Assembly: GCA_022567655.1 (NCBI GenBank)
Contig: JADFGO010000007.1
Location: forward strand, 1 to 44,489
Length of the DNA stretch: 44,489 nucleotides
Direction: 5' to 3'
DNA from: Candidatus Neomarinimicrobiota bacterium
GTDB taxonomy: Bacteria > Fidelibacterota > SORT01
In this document: piece by piece, positions 24,847 through 33,322 of the stretch
How positions within the stretch are numbered: the stretch's first letter is position 1
Layout of the letters: each line of letters begins with the position of its first letter
Made by a program: the position numbers and the translations under genes
The notes under the pieces: model-generated
Told to the model about the DNA's origin: nothing
What the model saw: only the letters and a program-made list of their open reading frames with translations
Databases searched by the model: none

Positions 24847-26040
24847 TTGACAAATAACAATATAGAGCGTTCAGATGTAGTGTTACTTGAAGGGGTGCGG
24901 ACACCTTTCGGTTCATTTGGCGGCAGTCTTTCCGGTTTCAGTGCAACAGAGTTGGGAATCATAGCTGCGAAAGGAGCGATCAGTAAGTCGGGCTTACCCG
25001 CAGGAGATGTGGATTATGTTATTTTCGGAAATGCTATGCAGACCTCGGCTGACGCTATCTACCTTGCCCGTCACGTAGGTTTGGGGGCAGGTGTTCCACA
25101 ATCGGCACCTGCTGTGACAATTAACCGGTTGTGCGGTTCCGGTTTTGAATCTATTATTCAAGCAGCCCGCACACTTATGCTCGGTGAATCGAACTTTGTT
25201 CTTGCCGGAGGCGCAGAATCGATGAGCATGGCTCCTCATTCATCGTGGGGTATGCGTTGGGGTACGCGATTAAAGGACGATAAGATGGTCGATCTTCTTT
25301 GGGCAGCGCTTTATGATCCTGTCGCAAAGCTTTCGATGGCGGAAACCGCTGAAAAACTTGCAGATGTCAAGAATATCAGTCGGAAAGAAGTAGACGAATA
25401 CGCTCTTTTAAGTCAGGAGCGAACAGCCGAGGCGCAAAAAGAAGGCAGATTCAAGGAAGAGATAATCACAGTAAGAGACGAAAATGAAGATGAAATATTA
25501 TCGGTTGATGAGCATCCACGCTCTGAAACAACCATTGATGCACTATCTAACTTAAAGCCTTACTTTAAAGAAAACGGTACGGTCACTGCTGGAAATGCAT
25601 CCGGAATATCCGATGGAGCTGCCGCTCTGATAGTAACTACAGCAGACAACGCTGAAAAACGCGATCTTAAGCCTTTCGGGAAGCTTATCAGCTGGGGAAT
25701 TGCCGGCTGTGATCCGACGATAATGGGAATCGGTCCTGTCCCCGCTTCGGAATTAGCGTTGAAGCGGGCTGAACTTACGCTTGATGATATCGATCTTGTT
25801 GAGATTAACGAAGCATTTTCGCCTCAATATCTTGCGGTAGAAAAAGAACTGGGATTGAAGAGGGAATTGACAAACGTTAACGGCGGAGCAATCGCGCTCG
25901 GTCATCCGCTCGCCGCGACCGGCACCCGGTTAACTATGACGATCTTGTACGAACTGCGAAGAAGAGGACTCAAGAGAGGATTGGCTTCCGCCTGTATAGG
26001 CGGCGGGCAGGGTGCGGCAGTGATAGTGGAAGCAGTCTGA
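24847..26040 (+). CDS. Acetyl-CoA C-acyltransferase (thiolase)
   Basis: The 397-residue enzyme carries the complete thiolase active site. The nucleophile is Cys96 in NRLCGSGFESI; NEAFSPQ and GGAIALGHPLAATG (catalytic His) and SACIGGGQGAA (second Cys) follow in the usual order. It condenses or cleaves acyl-CoAs, either in beta-oxidation or in acetoacetyl-CoA formation. The listed start is TTG 24847, three bases after the leuD stop; its ribosome site is too close, so a later GTG near 24880 cannot be excluded, although the N-terminus SDVVLLEGVRTPFGSFGG needs most of the frame. The next gene encodes a matching 3-hydroxyacyl-CoA dehydrogenase. Confidence 0.93.
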   Translation: MTNNNIERSDVVLLEGVRTPFGSFGGSLSGFSATELGIIAAKGAISKSGLPAGDVDYVIFGNAMQTSADAIYLARHVGLGAGVPQSAPAVTINRLCGSGFESIIQAARTLMLGESNFVLAGGAESMSMAPHSSWGMRWGTRLKDDKMVDLLWAALYDPVAKLSMAETAEKLADVKNISRKEVDEYALLSQERTAEAQKEGRFKEEIITVRDENEDEILSVDEHPRSETTIDALSNLKPYFKENGTVTAGNASGISDGAAALIVTTADNAEKRDLKPFGKLISWGIAGCDPTIMGIGPVPASELALKRAELTLDDIDLVEINEAFSPQYLAVEKELGLKRELTNVNGGAIALGHPLAATGTRLTMTILYELRRRGLKRGLASACIGGGQGAAVIVEAV

Positions 26041-26081
26041 TAAAGTTTTTCGATTTTTTGATTTTGTGATGGAGAATGAAT

Positions 26082-26966
26082 ATGGCGATTAAAAATGTGG
26101 GTGTCGTAGGCTGCGGGTTGATGGGATCGGGAATAGCACAGATATCCGCACAATCCGGGTACGACGTGGTAGTCAGGGAAGTGAACCGGGAATTACTTGA
26201 TAAGGGATTGGAGAAGATTAAAAAATTTCTCGAAAAAGGCGTCGAGAAAAAGAAATTAACAGAATCCGAGATGGAAGAAACATATTCAAGAATCACCGGT
26301 ACAACGGAGATGAGTGATTTGAATGAATGCGATATAGTGATAGAAGCCGTAATAGAAAATATGGAATTGAAATCGGAGGTGTACAGGGAACTCAGCGAAA
26401 TCTGTAAACCGGAAACCATTTTTGCGAGTAACACTTCTTCACTTTCAATTACCGAAATGGCATCATATACAGACCGGCCGGATAAGATGGTGGGGCTGCA
26501 CTTTTTCAATCCGGTACCGCTCATGAAGCTGGTCGAGGTCGCCAGATGCATAACGACGAGCAGCGATAGTTTCGACAGAGTATATGAATTCGCCGAATCT
26601 CTTGGTAAAACTCCCGTCAAATGCAGAGATACGACAGGTTTTATAGTAAACCGTCTACTCGTTCCGTACATGCTGGAGGCCGTTCGTCAGCTAGAGAACA
26701 GGTTAGCCACAGTAGAAGATATAGACAACGCCATGAAACTCGGCACGGGACATCCGATGGGTCCGTTCACCCTTTTGGACTTCGTAGGTATTGACACGAC
26801 GCTTTATATTGCTGACATTATGTTCGGAGAATTTAAAGAGCATCAATATTCAGCACCTCCACTGATGAGACGCATGGTACACGCCGGTTATTATGGAAAA
26901 AAGACAGGCAAGGGATTTTATGATTATTCAGAAAAGGAGATAAAAGTAACCGATTTGGGGTTATAA
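26082..26966 (+). CDS. 3-hydroxyacyl-CoA (3-hydroxybutyryl-CoA) dehydrogenase
   Basis: The roughly 294-residue single-function enzyme oxidises 3-hydroxyacyl-CoA with NAD, or works in reverse. ATG 26082 is preferred to ATG 26076 because GGAGA sits 6-7 bases before it. The Rossmann motif VGVVGCGLMGSGIAQ is at the N-terminus. The catalytic His lies in GLHFFNPVPLMKLVE with Glu nearby, and the helical C-terminal domain starts at GFIVNRLLVPYM. Length and lack of a hydratase domain match PaaH/Hbd-type enzymes. It lies 41 bp after the thiolase, which suggests one acyl-CoA unit; acyl-CoA dehydrogenase and enoyl-CoA hydratase genes are not present in the window. Confidence 0.93.
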   Translation: MAIKNVGVVGCGLMGSGIAQISAQSGYDVVVREVNRELLDKGLEKIKKFLEKGVEKKKLTESEMEETYSRITGTTEMSDLNECDIVIEAVIENMELKSEVYRELSEICKPETIFASNTSSLSITEMASYTDRPDKMVGLHFFNPVPLMKLVEVARCITTSSDSFDRVYEFAESLGKTPVKCRDTTGFIVNRLLVPYMLEAVRQLENRLATVEDIDNAMKLGTGHPMGPFTLLDFVGIDTTLYIADIMFGEFKEHQYSAPPLMRRMVHAGYYGKKTGKGFYDYSEKEIKVTDLGL

Positions 26967-26973
26967 TATAATT

Positions 26974-28050
26974 ATGAATTTTAAAGCAGTGCTGACCACC
27001 GGTGGGCGTGGAACGAGACTTCGTCCGTTGACCCATACTAAAAATAAGCACCTTATTCCTATAGCGAATAAACCGATAATACATTATGCGCTTGAGTATT
27101 TAGCAGAAGCCGGAATCACTGAAGTCGGAATTGTTACAAAGGGTGAAGGTATTGAGATGAAGGATGCCCTTGGTACAGGAGAGAAATGGGGATTAAATTT
27201 AACGTATATTCCTCAGGAATCCCCGAAAGGTTTAGCCCATGTCGTAAAAATATCCGAAAGTTTTATTGGAGATAGCCCGTTCGTGTTCTATCTCGGGGAT
27301 AACATCGTGGTGGGAGGGATAAAGAGATTCTTAGATGAATTCACGGAATCCGAATCGAACTGTCATCTTGTTTTATCCGAAGTCAAAGACCCGCAACGGT
27401 TCGGCGTCCCTGAGATTGAGAAAGACAGAATAATCGGCGTAGAAGAGAAACCGGCAAAACCAAAAAGTAATTTTGCCGTTACAGGGATATACTTTTACGA
27501 CTCGAATATTTTTCAGGCCGTAAACAGCATAAAGCCGTCGAAACGGGGTGAACTTGAGATTTCCGACGCTCATCAGTTTCTATTGGATAAGGGACTTAAG
27601 ATCACTTTTTCAGAAATAACCGGATGGTGGAAAGACACGGGAAAACCTGAAGATCTTCTCGAAGCAAACCGGCTTGTACTCGACAAGATGTCCGAGAGCA
27701 ACATTATCGGAGATGTGGATTCCGCTTCGGAAGTAGTGGGAAATGTTGTGATAGGCAAAGGGAGTGTAATTAAAAACAGCCGTATTCGCGGTCCTGCCGT
27801 TATCGGTGAAGGGTGTACTATCGAAAATTCATTTGTAGGACCGTATACGTCAATTCATGACGGAACTAATATTTACGACAGCGCTGTAGAGTTCAGCATC
27901 ATCCTTCGGAACTGCGTCATTAGAGGGATGGAACAGCGAATGGACGGTAGTATAATCGGAGACGAAGTCGAGATAGTCAGGCGCCTTGAAAGACCGTTGA
28001 CGAATCGGTTCATGATGGCTGATCACAGCAGGATGGAGATAGTCTCTTAG
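26974..28050 (+). CDS. Long-form glucose-1-phosphate nucleotidyltransferase
   Basis: The 358-residue enzyme has an N-terminal nucleotidyltransferase domain (TTGGRGTRLRPLTHTKNKHLIPIANKP, then YLGDNIVVGG with the metal Asp) and a C-terminal left-handed beta-helix (residues about 245-340, hexapeptide-like VVIGKGSVIKNSRI, AVIGEGCTIENSFVG). This long form resembles StrD/archaeal-type glucose-1-phosphate thymidylyltransferases that feed dTDP-sugars for polysaccharides; the short RmlA lacks the helix. Nucleotide preference (dTTP or UTP) cannot be fixed from sequence alone. Spacing to the dehydrogenase before it is 7 bp and to the kinase after it 5 bp, so it shares their transcript. Confidence 0.88.
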   Translation: MNFKAVLTTGGRGTRLRPLTHTKNKHLIPIANKPIIHYALEYLAEAGITEVGIVTKGEGIEMKDALGTGEKWGLNLTYIPQESPKGLAHVVKISESFIGDSPFVFYLGDNIVVGGIKRFLDEFTESESNCHLVLSEVKDPQRFGVPEIEKDRIIGVEEKPAKPKSNFAVTGIYFYDSNIFQAVNSIKPSKRGELEISDAHQFLLDKGLKITFSEITGWWKDTGKPEDLLEANRLVLDKMSESNIIGDVDSASEVVGNVVIGKGSVIKNSRIRGPAVIGEGCTIENSFVGPYTSIHDGTNIYDSAVEFSIILRNCVIRGMEQRMDGSIIGDEVEIVRRLERPLTNRFMMADHSRMEIVS

Positions 28051-28055
28051 AGAGG

Positions 28056-28697
28056 ATGGCAGATCCGAAGGAAAAGGATCATACGTACTTTGTAGGAGTT
28101 GCCGGAAATATAGGCGCAGGGAAAACCACCCTTACGGATATAATCGCCGAACGGTTTAATTGGAAACCGTATTATGAAATGGTTGTAGATAATCCTTACC
28201 TCTCCGATTTCTATGGTGATATGCGGCGATGGTCGTTCAACCTTCAAGTATTCTTTTTGTCAAACCGGTTCAAAACTCACAAGGAGATGGAAGATTCAGG
28301 CTTTTCTTGTGTGCAGGACAGAACTATTTACGAGGACGTAGAGATTTTTGCCTTTAACCTGCGGGAGATGGGCAACATGTCGCAGCGGGATTATGATAAC
28401 TATCGTGAACTCTTCTCGATAATGACGTCTTATCTGAAAAAACCTGACCTGATCGTTTATCTCAAGGCGTCAACTGATACTCTGCTGTCGAGAATTCGGA
28501 AGCGCGGGAGAGAATTCGAAAAGACCATCAGCCCCGAGTATTTGCACATGCTGAACATCGCTTATGAGCATTGGATCGAAAGAGCTCAGAAAGAACAAAA
28601 TATTTATGTCATAGAATCTGATAATATCAACGTTTTAACAGACCACGATAAGGTTCAACATATACTTGATACAATAAGGGAGTATTGCCCTGAATAA
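28056..28697 (+). CDS. Deoxynucleoside kinase
   Basis: The 213-residue protein belongs to the deoxyadenosine/deoxyguanosine kinase family (dCK/dGK-like), which phosphorylates deoxynucleosides in salvage. The P-loop is GNIGAGKTT (17-25). The catalytic Glu/Arg segment is QDRTIYEDVEIF, the ERS/DRT-type motif, and the lid is RIRKRGREFEKTI with its paired arginines. Helix RRWSFNLQVFFLSNRF is typical of the family. The start ATG lies 5 bp after the nucleotidyltransferase stop. A clear promoter just beyond its 3' end begins the next operon. Confidence 0.9.
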   Translation: MADPKEKDHTYFVGVAGNIGAGKTTLTDIIAERFNWKPYYEMVVDNPYLSDFYGDMRRWSFNLQVFFLSNRFKTHKEMEDSGFSCVQDRTIYEDVEIFAFNLREMGNMSQRDYDNYRELFSIMTSYLKKPDLIVYLKASTDTLLSRIRKRGREFEKTISPEYLHMLNIAYEHWIERAQKEQNIYVIESDNINVLTDHDKVQHILDTIREYCPE

Positions 28698-28721
28698 TAA
28701 TAAGATAGAGTCGTATAAGGT

Positions 28722-28750
28722 TTGAATATCAAATTAATACTTATTATACT
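28722..28750 (+). promoter_or_regulatory. Promoter for the purN-purH-mre operon
   Basis: TTGAAT (28722-28727) and TATACT (28745-28750) are exactly 17 bases apart in an A/T-rich setting. The predicted transcript start is near 28757, which rules out the longest possible purN frame and supports a start at 28796 or 28805. Confidence 0.55.
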
Positions 28751-28795
28751 TAACGGTTGTACCTTGTACCAATACGCTATTTATCCTGCGTGCGC

Positions 28796-29428
28796 ATGAG
28801 AAACATGAGAATAGCGATATTTGCTTCAGGAAACGGCTCAAACGCAGAATCGGTAATGCGTGCCTCGCGGGAAGGTCGGCTCGAGGCGGATGTTGAACTG
28901 GTACTGAGTAATAACCCGAAGGCAGGAGTTCTGGAGAAAGCGCAGGCATACGAGGTTAAACACTCGGTCATAGAGAGTAGTGATTTTAACAGTGATGCAG
29001 AATATGTTAAAACAGTTTGTGAACTACTCGATGCCGAAAAGATAAATTTCATAGCGCTTGCAGGTTTTTTGAAAATGATACAACCGGAATTGATAGAGAG
29101 ATATAACAACAGAATTACGAATATTCACCCCGCGCTTCTTCCATCATTCGGAGGAAGGGGATTCTATGGGAAGCGGGTTCACGAAGCTGTGCTCGCAGCG
29201 GGCTGTAAAGTCAGCGGAGTGACCGTTCACCTTGTTGACAAGGAATACGACCGCGGACCGATAGTAGCCCAAACGTGCGTTCCTGTGCTTGATGATGACA
29301 CTCCGGACACGCTTGCTGAGAGGGTGTTGATCGAAGAACACAAGATATATCCGGATGCGCTACAGCTTTTTGCGGAGAACAGGGTGGTTGTAAATGGTAG
29401 AAAAGTAACTATCACAGGAAAAGCATGA
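28796..29428 (+). CDS. purN: Phosphoribosylglycinamide formyltransferase
   Basis: PurN transfers a formyl group from 10-formyl-THF to GAR in purine synthesis. The core begins MRIAIFASGNGSNAE (phosphate-binding loop). The catalytic Asn-His pair is in NIHPALLPSFGGRGFYG, and the Asp loop is VDKEYDRGPIVAQ. ATG 28796 is taken as the start; ATG 28805 (directly before RIAIF) is equally possible, and a TTG at 28757 would coincide with the transcription start. The stop overlaps purH by 4 bp (ATGA). The length of about 210 residues is normal. Confidence 0.94.
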   Translation: MRNMRIAIFASGNGSNAESVMRASREGRLEADVELVLSNNPKAGVLEKAQAYEVKHSVIESSDFNSDAEYVKTVCELLDAEKINFIALAGFLKMIQPELIERYNNRITNIHPALLPSFGGRGFYGKRVHEAVLAAGCKVSGVTVHLVDKEYDRGPIVAQTCVPVLDDDTPDTLAERVLIEEHKIYPDALQLFAENRVVVNGRKVTITGKA

Positions 29429-30969
29429 GCGGGGAGATACAGATAAAAAGAGCGCTATTCAGCCTTTGGGATAAGGAGGGCTCTGAGGAGCTGGCATCGG
29501 TTCTTGTGAACAACGGGGCGAAAATTGTTGCGAGCGGAGGGACCGCCGAATACCTGAACTCTAAGGGCATAGAAGTAGAGGAGGTTTCTGATATTACCGG
29601 ATACGGCTCGATGCTTAACGGAAGAGTTAAAACTTTACACCCAAAAATATTTGCGGGAATCCTGGCTGATAAAAACAACGAAGAGCATATTCAGAGCATT
29701 TCTGATGCCGGCATTGATGCTATTGATTTGATAGCGGTCAATTTCTACCCGTTCGAAAACTATATCTCCGAAGCGAATAGAGACTTCTCTGATGCGATCG
29801 AAATGATAGATATTGGAGGACCCTCGATGCTGAGGGCATCGGCAAAGAATTACGCCTCCGTGGTCCCGGTATGTGACCCCGGACAATTCAGATGGTTAAG
29901 CAAAGAGATAGATTCCTCGGGGGGAAGAGTGAGCCCGGAGAGCAGGATCAAACTCGCAAGAGAAGCGTTCGGTTACACTTCAAGGTATGAAGCGGCTATC
30001 AATAATTATTTTCAGCGGAACGGAGAACTGTTTGAAGAGACCAGCGCATTGACCATGACGAAGCTGTCAGATCTAAGGTACGGGGAAAACCCGCACCAGA
30101 ACGCGGTGTTTTATAGCTCACCGCAATTGTCCAGCATAAATATTCATCTGCTCCACGGGAAACCGCTTTCGTATAACAACCTTCTTGACATAGACTCAGC
30201 CCTCGGAGTTTTAACCGACCTGGAAGACCGGGGAGTTGTGATACTAAAACACGGGAATCCATGCGGCTGTGCGGAGATGACCACTCTTCAAGATTCTTTC
30301 AAGCGCGCATTGAAAACTGATCCCGTGAGCTCGTTTGGAGGTGTTGTCGGCTTGAAGGGGGAAGTAGACGCGGAGACCGCAAAGGCAGTAAACGAAATAT
30401 TCATTGAATGTGTCGTAGCTGCTGCAATTAAACCGGATGCGCTGGATATATTGAAAAAAAAGAAGAACCTCAGGATTCTGCTTTATGAGAATTTGGATGA
30501 ACCCGATTTTGAGATTCGATCACTGAGGCTCGGAATATTAAAACAGGAGAGAGATAAAAAGGGGTTGAAACTGTCTGAAGCCGACAGCGTGACAGATAGG
30601 AAACCGACCGAAAAGGAACTTAAAGCCCTTTCTCTCGCCTGGCGAATAGCTAAGCACGTTAAATCGAATGCTATAGTTTATTGCGATGAAGAAGGGACGC
30701 TTGGCATTGGAGCCGGTCAGATGTCCCGTGTCGATTCGTCCAAGATAGCCGCGATGAAGGCGAACGACGCGAAGCTCTCCTTGAAAGGCTCGGTTGCGGC
30801 ATCCGACGCCTTCTTTCCGTTTCGTGACGGACTGGACGTAATCGCCGAAAAGGGTGTGACTGCGATCGTGCAGCCGGGTGGTTCAATCAGGGATAACGAA
30901 GTTATTGATGCAGCTAACGAGCACAACATAGCGATGCTCTTCACAGGTTTTAGACACTTCAGACATTAG
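29425..30969 (+). CDS. purH: Bifunctional AICAR transformylase/IMP cyclohydrolase
   Basis: PurH carries out the last two steps to IMP. The N-terminal cyclohydrolase domain (about 1-190) begins KRALFSLWDKEG and includes GGTAEYL and GRVKTLHPKIFAGIL. The C-terminal transformylase domain contains the catalytic Lys-His in LKHGNPCG and RYGENPHQ, and ends with QPGGSIRDNEVIDAANEHN. The 514-residue length is normal. It overlaps purN by 4 bp and is followed after only 17 bp by mreB, so purine synthesis and cell-shape genes seem to share a transcript. Confidence 0.97.
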   Translation: MSGEIQIKRALFSLWDKEGSEELASVLVNNGAKIVASGGTAEYLNSKGIEVEEVSDITGYGSMLNGRVKTLHPKIFAGILADKNNEEHIQSISDAGIDAIDLIAVNFYPFENYISEANRDFSDAIEMIDIGGPSMLRASAKNYASVVPVCDPGQFRWLSKEIDSSGGRVSPESRIKLAREAFGYTSRYEAAINNYFQRNGELFEETSALTMTKLSDLRYGENPHQNAVFYSSPQLSSINIHLLHGKPLSYNNLLDIDSALGVLTDLEDRGVVILKHGNPCGCAEMTTLQDSFKRALKTDPVSSFGGVVGLKGEVDAETAKAVNEIFIECVVAAAIKPDALDILKKKKNLRILLYENLDEPDFEIRSLRLGILKQERDKKGLKLSEADSVTDRKPTEKELKALSLAWRIAKHVKSNAIVYCDEEGTLGIGAGQMSRVDSSKIAAMKANDAKLSLKGSVAASDAFFPFRDGLDVIAEKGVTAIVQPGGSIRDNEVIDAANEHNIAMLFTGFRHFRH

Positions 30970-30986
30970 GGAGAAATAGAAGAATA

Positions 30987-32000
30987 ATGGGAATTTCATT
31001 TTGGAATTATTTATCCGGTGACATGGCGATAGACCTCGGCACGGCGAACACACTTATCTATCTTAAGGGACAGGATATTGTCATAAACGAGCCTTCTATA
31101 GTTGCCCGCAACAGACATAACGGTAAAATAATTGCTGTTGGGAATGACGCAAAAGAAATGCTCGGTAAGACCCACCAGGATATCGAGGTTATCCGCCCTT
31201 TAAAAGACGGAGTGATTGCCAACTTCGAAGTAACGGAAGGGATGCTTCAGGGATTTATCAAGAAAGTGAAGATAAGCAGGGTCGCCAGGCCAAGGATGGT
31301 CATTGGAGTTCCAACGGGTATTACCGAAGTTGAGAAGAGAGCGGTCAAAGACTCAGCCGAAAGAGCAAATGCAAGGGAAGTTTTCCTAATCGGAGAGCCG
31401 GTTGCCGCAGCTATAGGCATAGGACTTGAAATAAGTAAACCGATAGGTAACATGGTCGTGGACATCGGCGGCGGTACGACAGAAATTGCCGTAATTGCGC
31501 TCAACGGTATTGTTACGCACGAATCCGTACGAATCGGCGGCGACGAAATGGACGAGGCGATAATTCAATATTTCAAGCGTGAGCATAATCTGCTTGTAGG
31601 CGAACGTACGGCCGAAAATATAAAGTGCGAAATCGGATCGGCGACTGCCGTAGAAGAGCGTACGATGGCGGTTAAGGGTCGAAACCTTATTGCGGGAATT
31701 CCTAAAACAATTGAAGTGACATCATCGGAAATCCGGGAAGCTTTGAGAGATACTGTAGATCAAATTCTTCAAAGCGTTACCGAATCGTTGGAGAGAACAC
31801 CTCCCGAACTATCAAGCGATATACTTGACCGCGGTATAATACTTACGGGAGGAGGCGCTTTGCTCAAAGGTCTTGATCAGAGGATCAGAGATGAGACTGA
31901 ACTGCCCGTGAACGTAGCGGAAGACCCATTGCTCACTGTCGCATACGGCACGGGAAAGGTTCTCGAAAACATAGAAAATTACCTAAGCGTATTGACTTAG
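30987..32000 (+). CDS. mreB: Rod-shape-determining actin homologue MreB
   Basis: MreB forms membrane-bound filaments that guide side-wall peptidoglycan synthesis. The 337-residue protein has the actin-fold ATP site: phosphate 1 loop AIDLGTANTLIYLKG, phosphate 2 loop VVDIGGGTTEIAVI, and adenosine motif ILTGGGALLKGLD. The N-terminus GISFWNYLSGDMAIDLG is short and gives only a weak amphipathic helix. It starts the classic order mreB-mreC-mreD-mrdA-rodA, all within short gaps. A rod or elongated cell shape is expected. Confidence 0.97.
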   Translation: MGISFWNYLSGDMAIDLGTANTLIYLKGQDIVINEPSIVARNRHNGKIIAVGNDAKEMLGKTHQDIEVIRPLKDGVIANFEVTEGMLQGFIKKVKISRVARPRMVIGVPTGITEVEKRAVKDSAERANAREVFLIGEPVAAAIGIGLEISKPIGNMVVDIGGGTTEIAVIALNGIVTHESVRIGGDEMDEAIIQYFKREHNLLVGERTAENIKCEIGSATAVEERTMAVKGRNLIAGIPKTIEVTSSEIREALRDTVDQILQSVTESLERTPPELSSDILDRGIILTGGGALLKGLDQRIRDETELPVNVAEDPLLTVAYGTGKVLENIENYLSVLT

Positions 32001-32024
32001 CCGAAATTTGCGTGATTTTATAAG

Positions 32025-32834
32025 ATGCAGTCCTTTATTTCCTTTGTATATAATTCAAAAGAATACCTTGTACTGATTGCCGCACTACTCGTCTCTCTTA
32101 TCCTCATATCGAGTAATAACAATCAGCAGGTAAGGGCAATGAGAGGCGGAGTTCTTGATATTTATAGGATCGTACAAAAACCCATTTATGTGCTGACTGA
32201 TTTTATCGACGTAAGAAAAGAGAATAAAAGGATCAGGCAAAAGAACATTGACCTTTCTATTAGAGTAAGCCGGCTTAGCGAATCCAAATTGGAGAATGAA
32301 AGATTAAGAGACCTTCTCAATTTTAAGAACCGGTCAAGCGAATATGAATATGTAACATCTGAGGTCATAGGAATTCACAGAGGATCGTATTCGAGTTCGA
32401 TCATCTTAGATACCGGAGAAGAAAATGGTATCGTAAAAAATACTCCTGTGGTCAATTCGGAGGGAGTCGTGGGAAAGGTCGTAGAAACAGGAATGAACTC
32501 TTCCATCGCACAGCTTCTCAATGACGATAATTTCAGAATATCGGTTACTATTAACCCCGGGAACGCAAACGGAATTATACATGGGGATAGGGGGTTATTG
32601 GATTTAAGAGAAGTTCCTAAAGGGTTGTTGGTTACATTGGGGGATACCGTCGTGACTTCGGGATACAGCGATATCTTCCCTTCGGGTTTAATGGTAGGAA
32701 CCATAAAATCGGTTATTGAAAAACCGGGGTATTTTTTTAAGGAAATCAAGGTGGAGCCCGCCGCCTCTATGTCAAAATTGAATGAGGTCTTTTTATTGCT
32801 TAATTCCGTCGGAAAGGCGGGAGACAGCCTTTAA
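32025..32834 (+). CDS. mreC: Rod-shape-determining protein MreC
   Basis: MreC is a bitopic inner-membrane protein whose periplasmic part activates PBP2/RodA. The 269-residue protein has one membrane segment (YLVLIAALLVSLILISS), a coiled coil (about residues 60-105; RKENKRIRQKNIDLSIRVSRL), and the two beta-barrel domains that carry the family pattern (VVNSEGVVGKVVETG, NGIIHGDRGLLDL, VVTSGYSDIFPSGLMVG). It lies 24 bp after mreB and 8 bp before mreD. Confidence 0.94.
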   Translation: MQSFISFVYNSKEYLVLIAALLVSLILISSNNNQQVRAMRGGVLDIYRIVQKPIYVLTDFIDVRKENKRIRQKNIDLSIRVSRLSESKLENERLRDLLNFKNRSSEYEYVTSEVIGIHRGSYSSSIILDTGEENGIVKNTPVVNSEGVVGKVVETGMNSSIAQLLNDDNFRISVTINPGNANGIIHGDRGLLDLREVPKGLLVTLGDTVVTSGYSDIFPSGLMVGTIKSVIEKPGYFFKEIKVEPAASMSKLNEVFLLLNSVGKAGDSL

Positions 32835-32842
32835 GGGAAGGA

Positions 32843-33322
32843 ATGGTTTGGCTTAAATATGGCGGATCGTTCCTTCTTGCTATTATAATAGAATCAAATT
32901 TCTCGAGGTTTTATGCAATCGGCAGCCATACTCCCGACCTGTTCATCATATTGGTAATATACATTTCCCTTCATGAGGGAAAAATCAAAGGTACCACCTC
33001 CGGTTTCAGTATCGGATTGATACAGGATCTGATTATATCGGTAGGTTTTCTGGGATTATCGGCGTTTACAAAAAGTTTGTCGGGATTCCTTATCGGATAT
33101 TTCACAGATTCAAGAAGGTCGCGTAAATTTCCGGGAATTTTAGTTCCTGTTGGAATCGGTATATTGATAAGCACTCTGTTTGAAAATATTTTTCGTTCTG
33201 CAGGTTCTTCTGAAGGGATTTTATCTTTTATTGCTACCAAAGGATTTCCGTCGGCTATTTATACGTTTATATTAGCGTTTATTATCTTTATAATATTGAG
33301 ACCGCGTGAGGACCTGAATTAG
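32843..33322 (+). CDS. mreD: Rod-shape-determining protein MreD
   Basis: A 159-residue, very hydrophobic protein with about five membrane segments, matching MreD in size, composition and position between mreC and mrdA. The family feature PDLFIILVIYISLHEGKIKGTTSGFSIGLIQDLI is visible in short form (PDLFI, GxxxGFSIGLIQDL). MreD is an inner-membrane part of the elongation machinery; its exact role is unclear. The mrdA ATG follows its stop codon directly, so the two are translationally coupled. Confidence 0.9.
   Translation: MVWLKYGGSFLLAIIIESNFSRFYAIGSHTPDLFIILVIYISLHEGKIKGTTSGFSIGLIQDLIISVGFLGLSAFTKSLSGFLIGYFTDSRRSRKFPGILVPVGIGILISTLFENIFRSAGSSEGILSFIATKGFPSAIYTFILAFIIFIILRPREDLN

Noticed and set aside
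25970-26671. Long minus-strand open frame (233 codons) opposite the dehydrogenase gene
   Set aside because: It lies antisense to the conserved thiolase end and 3-hydroxyacyl-CoA dehydrogenase; its translation is Ser/Thr-rich with no family pattern.
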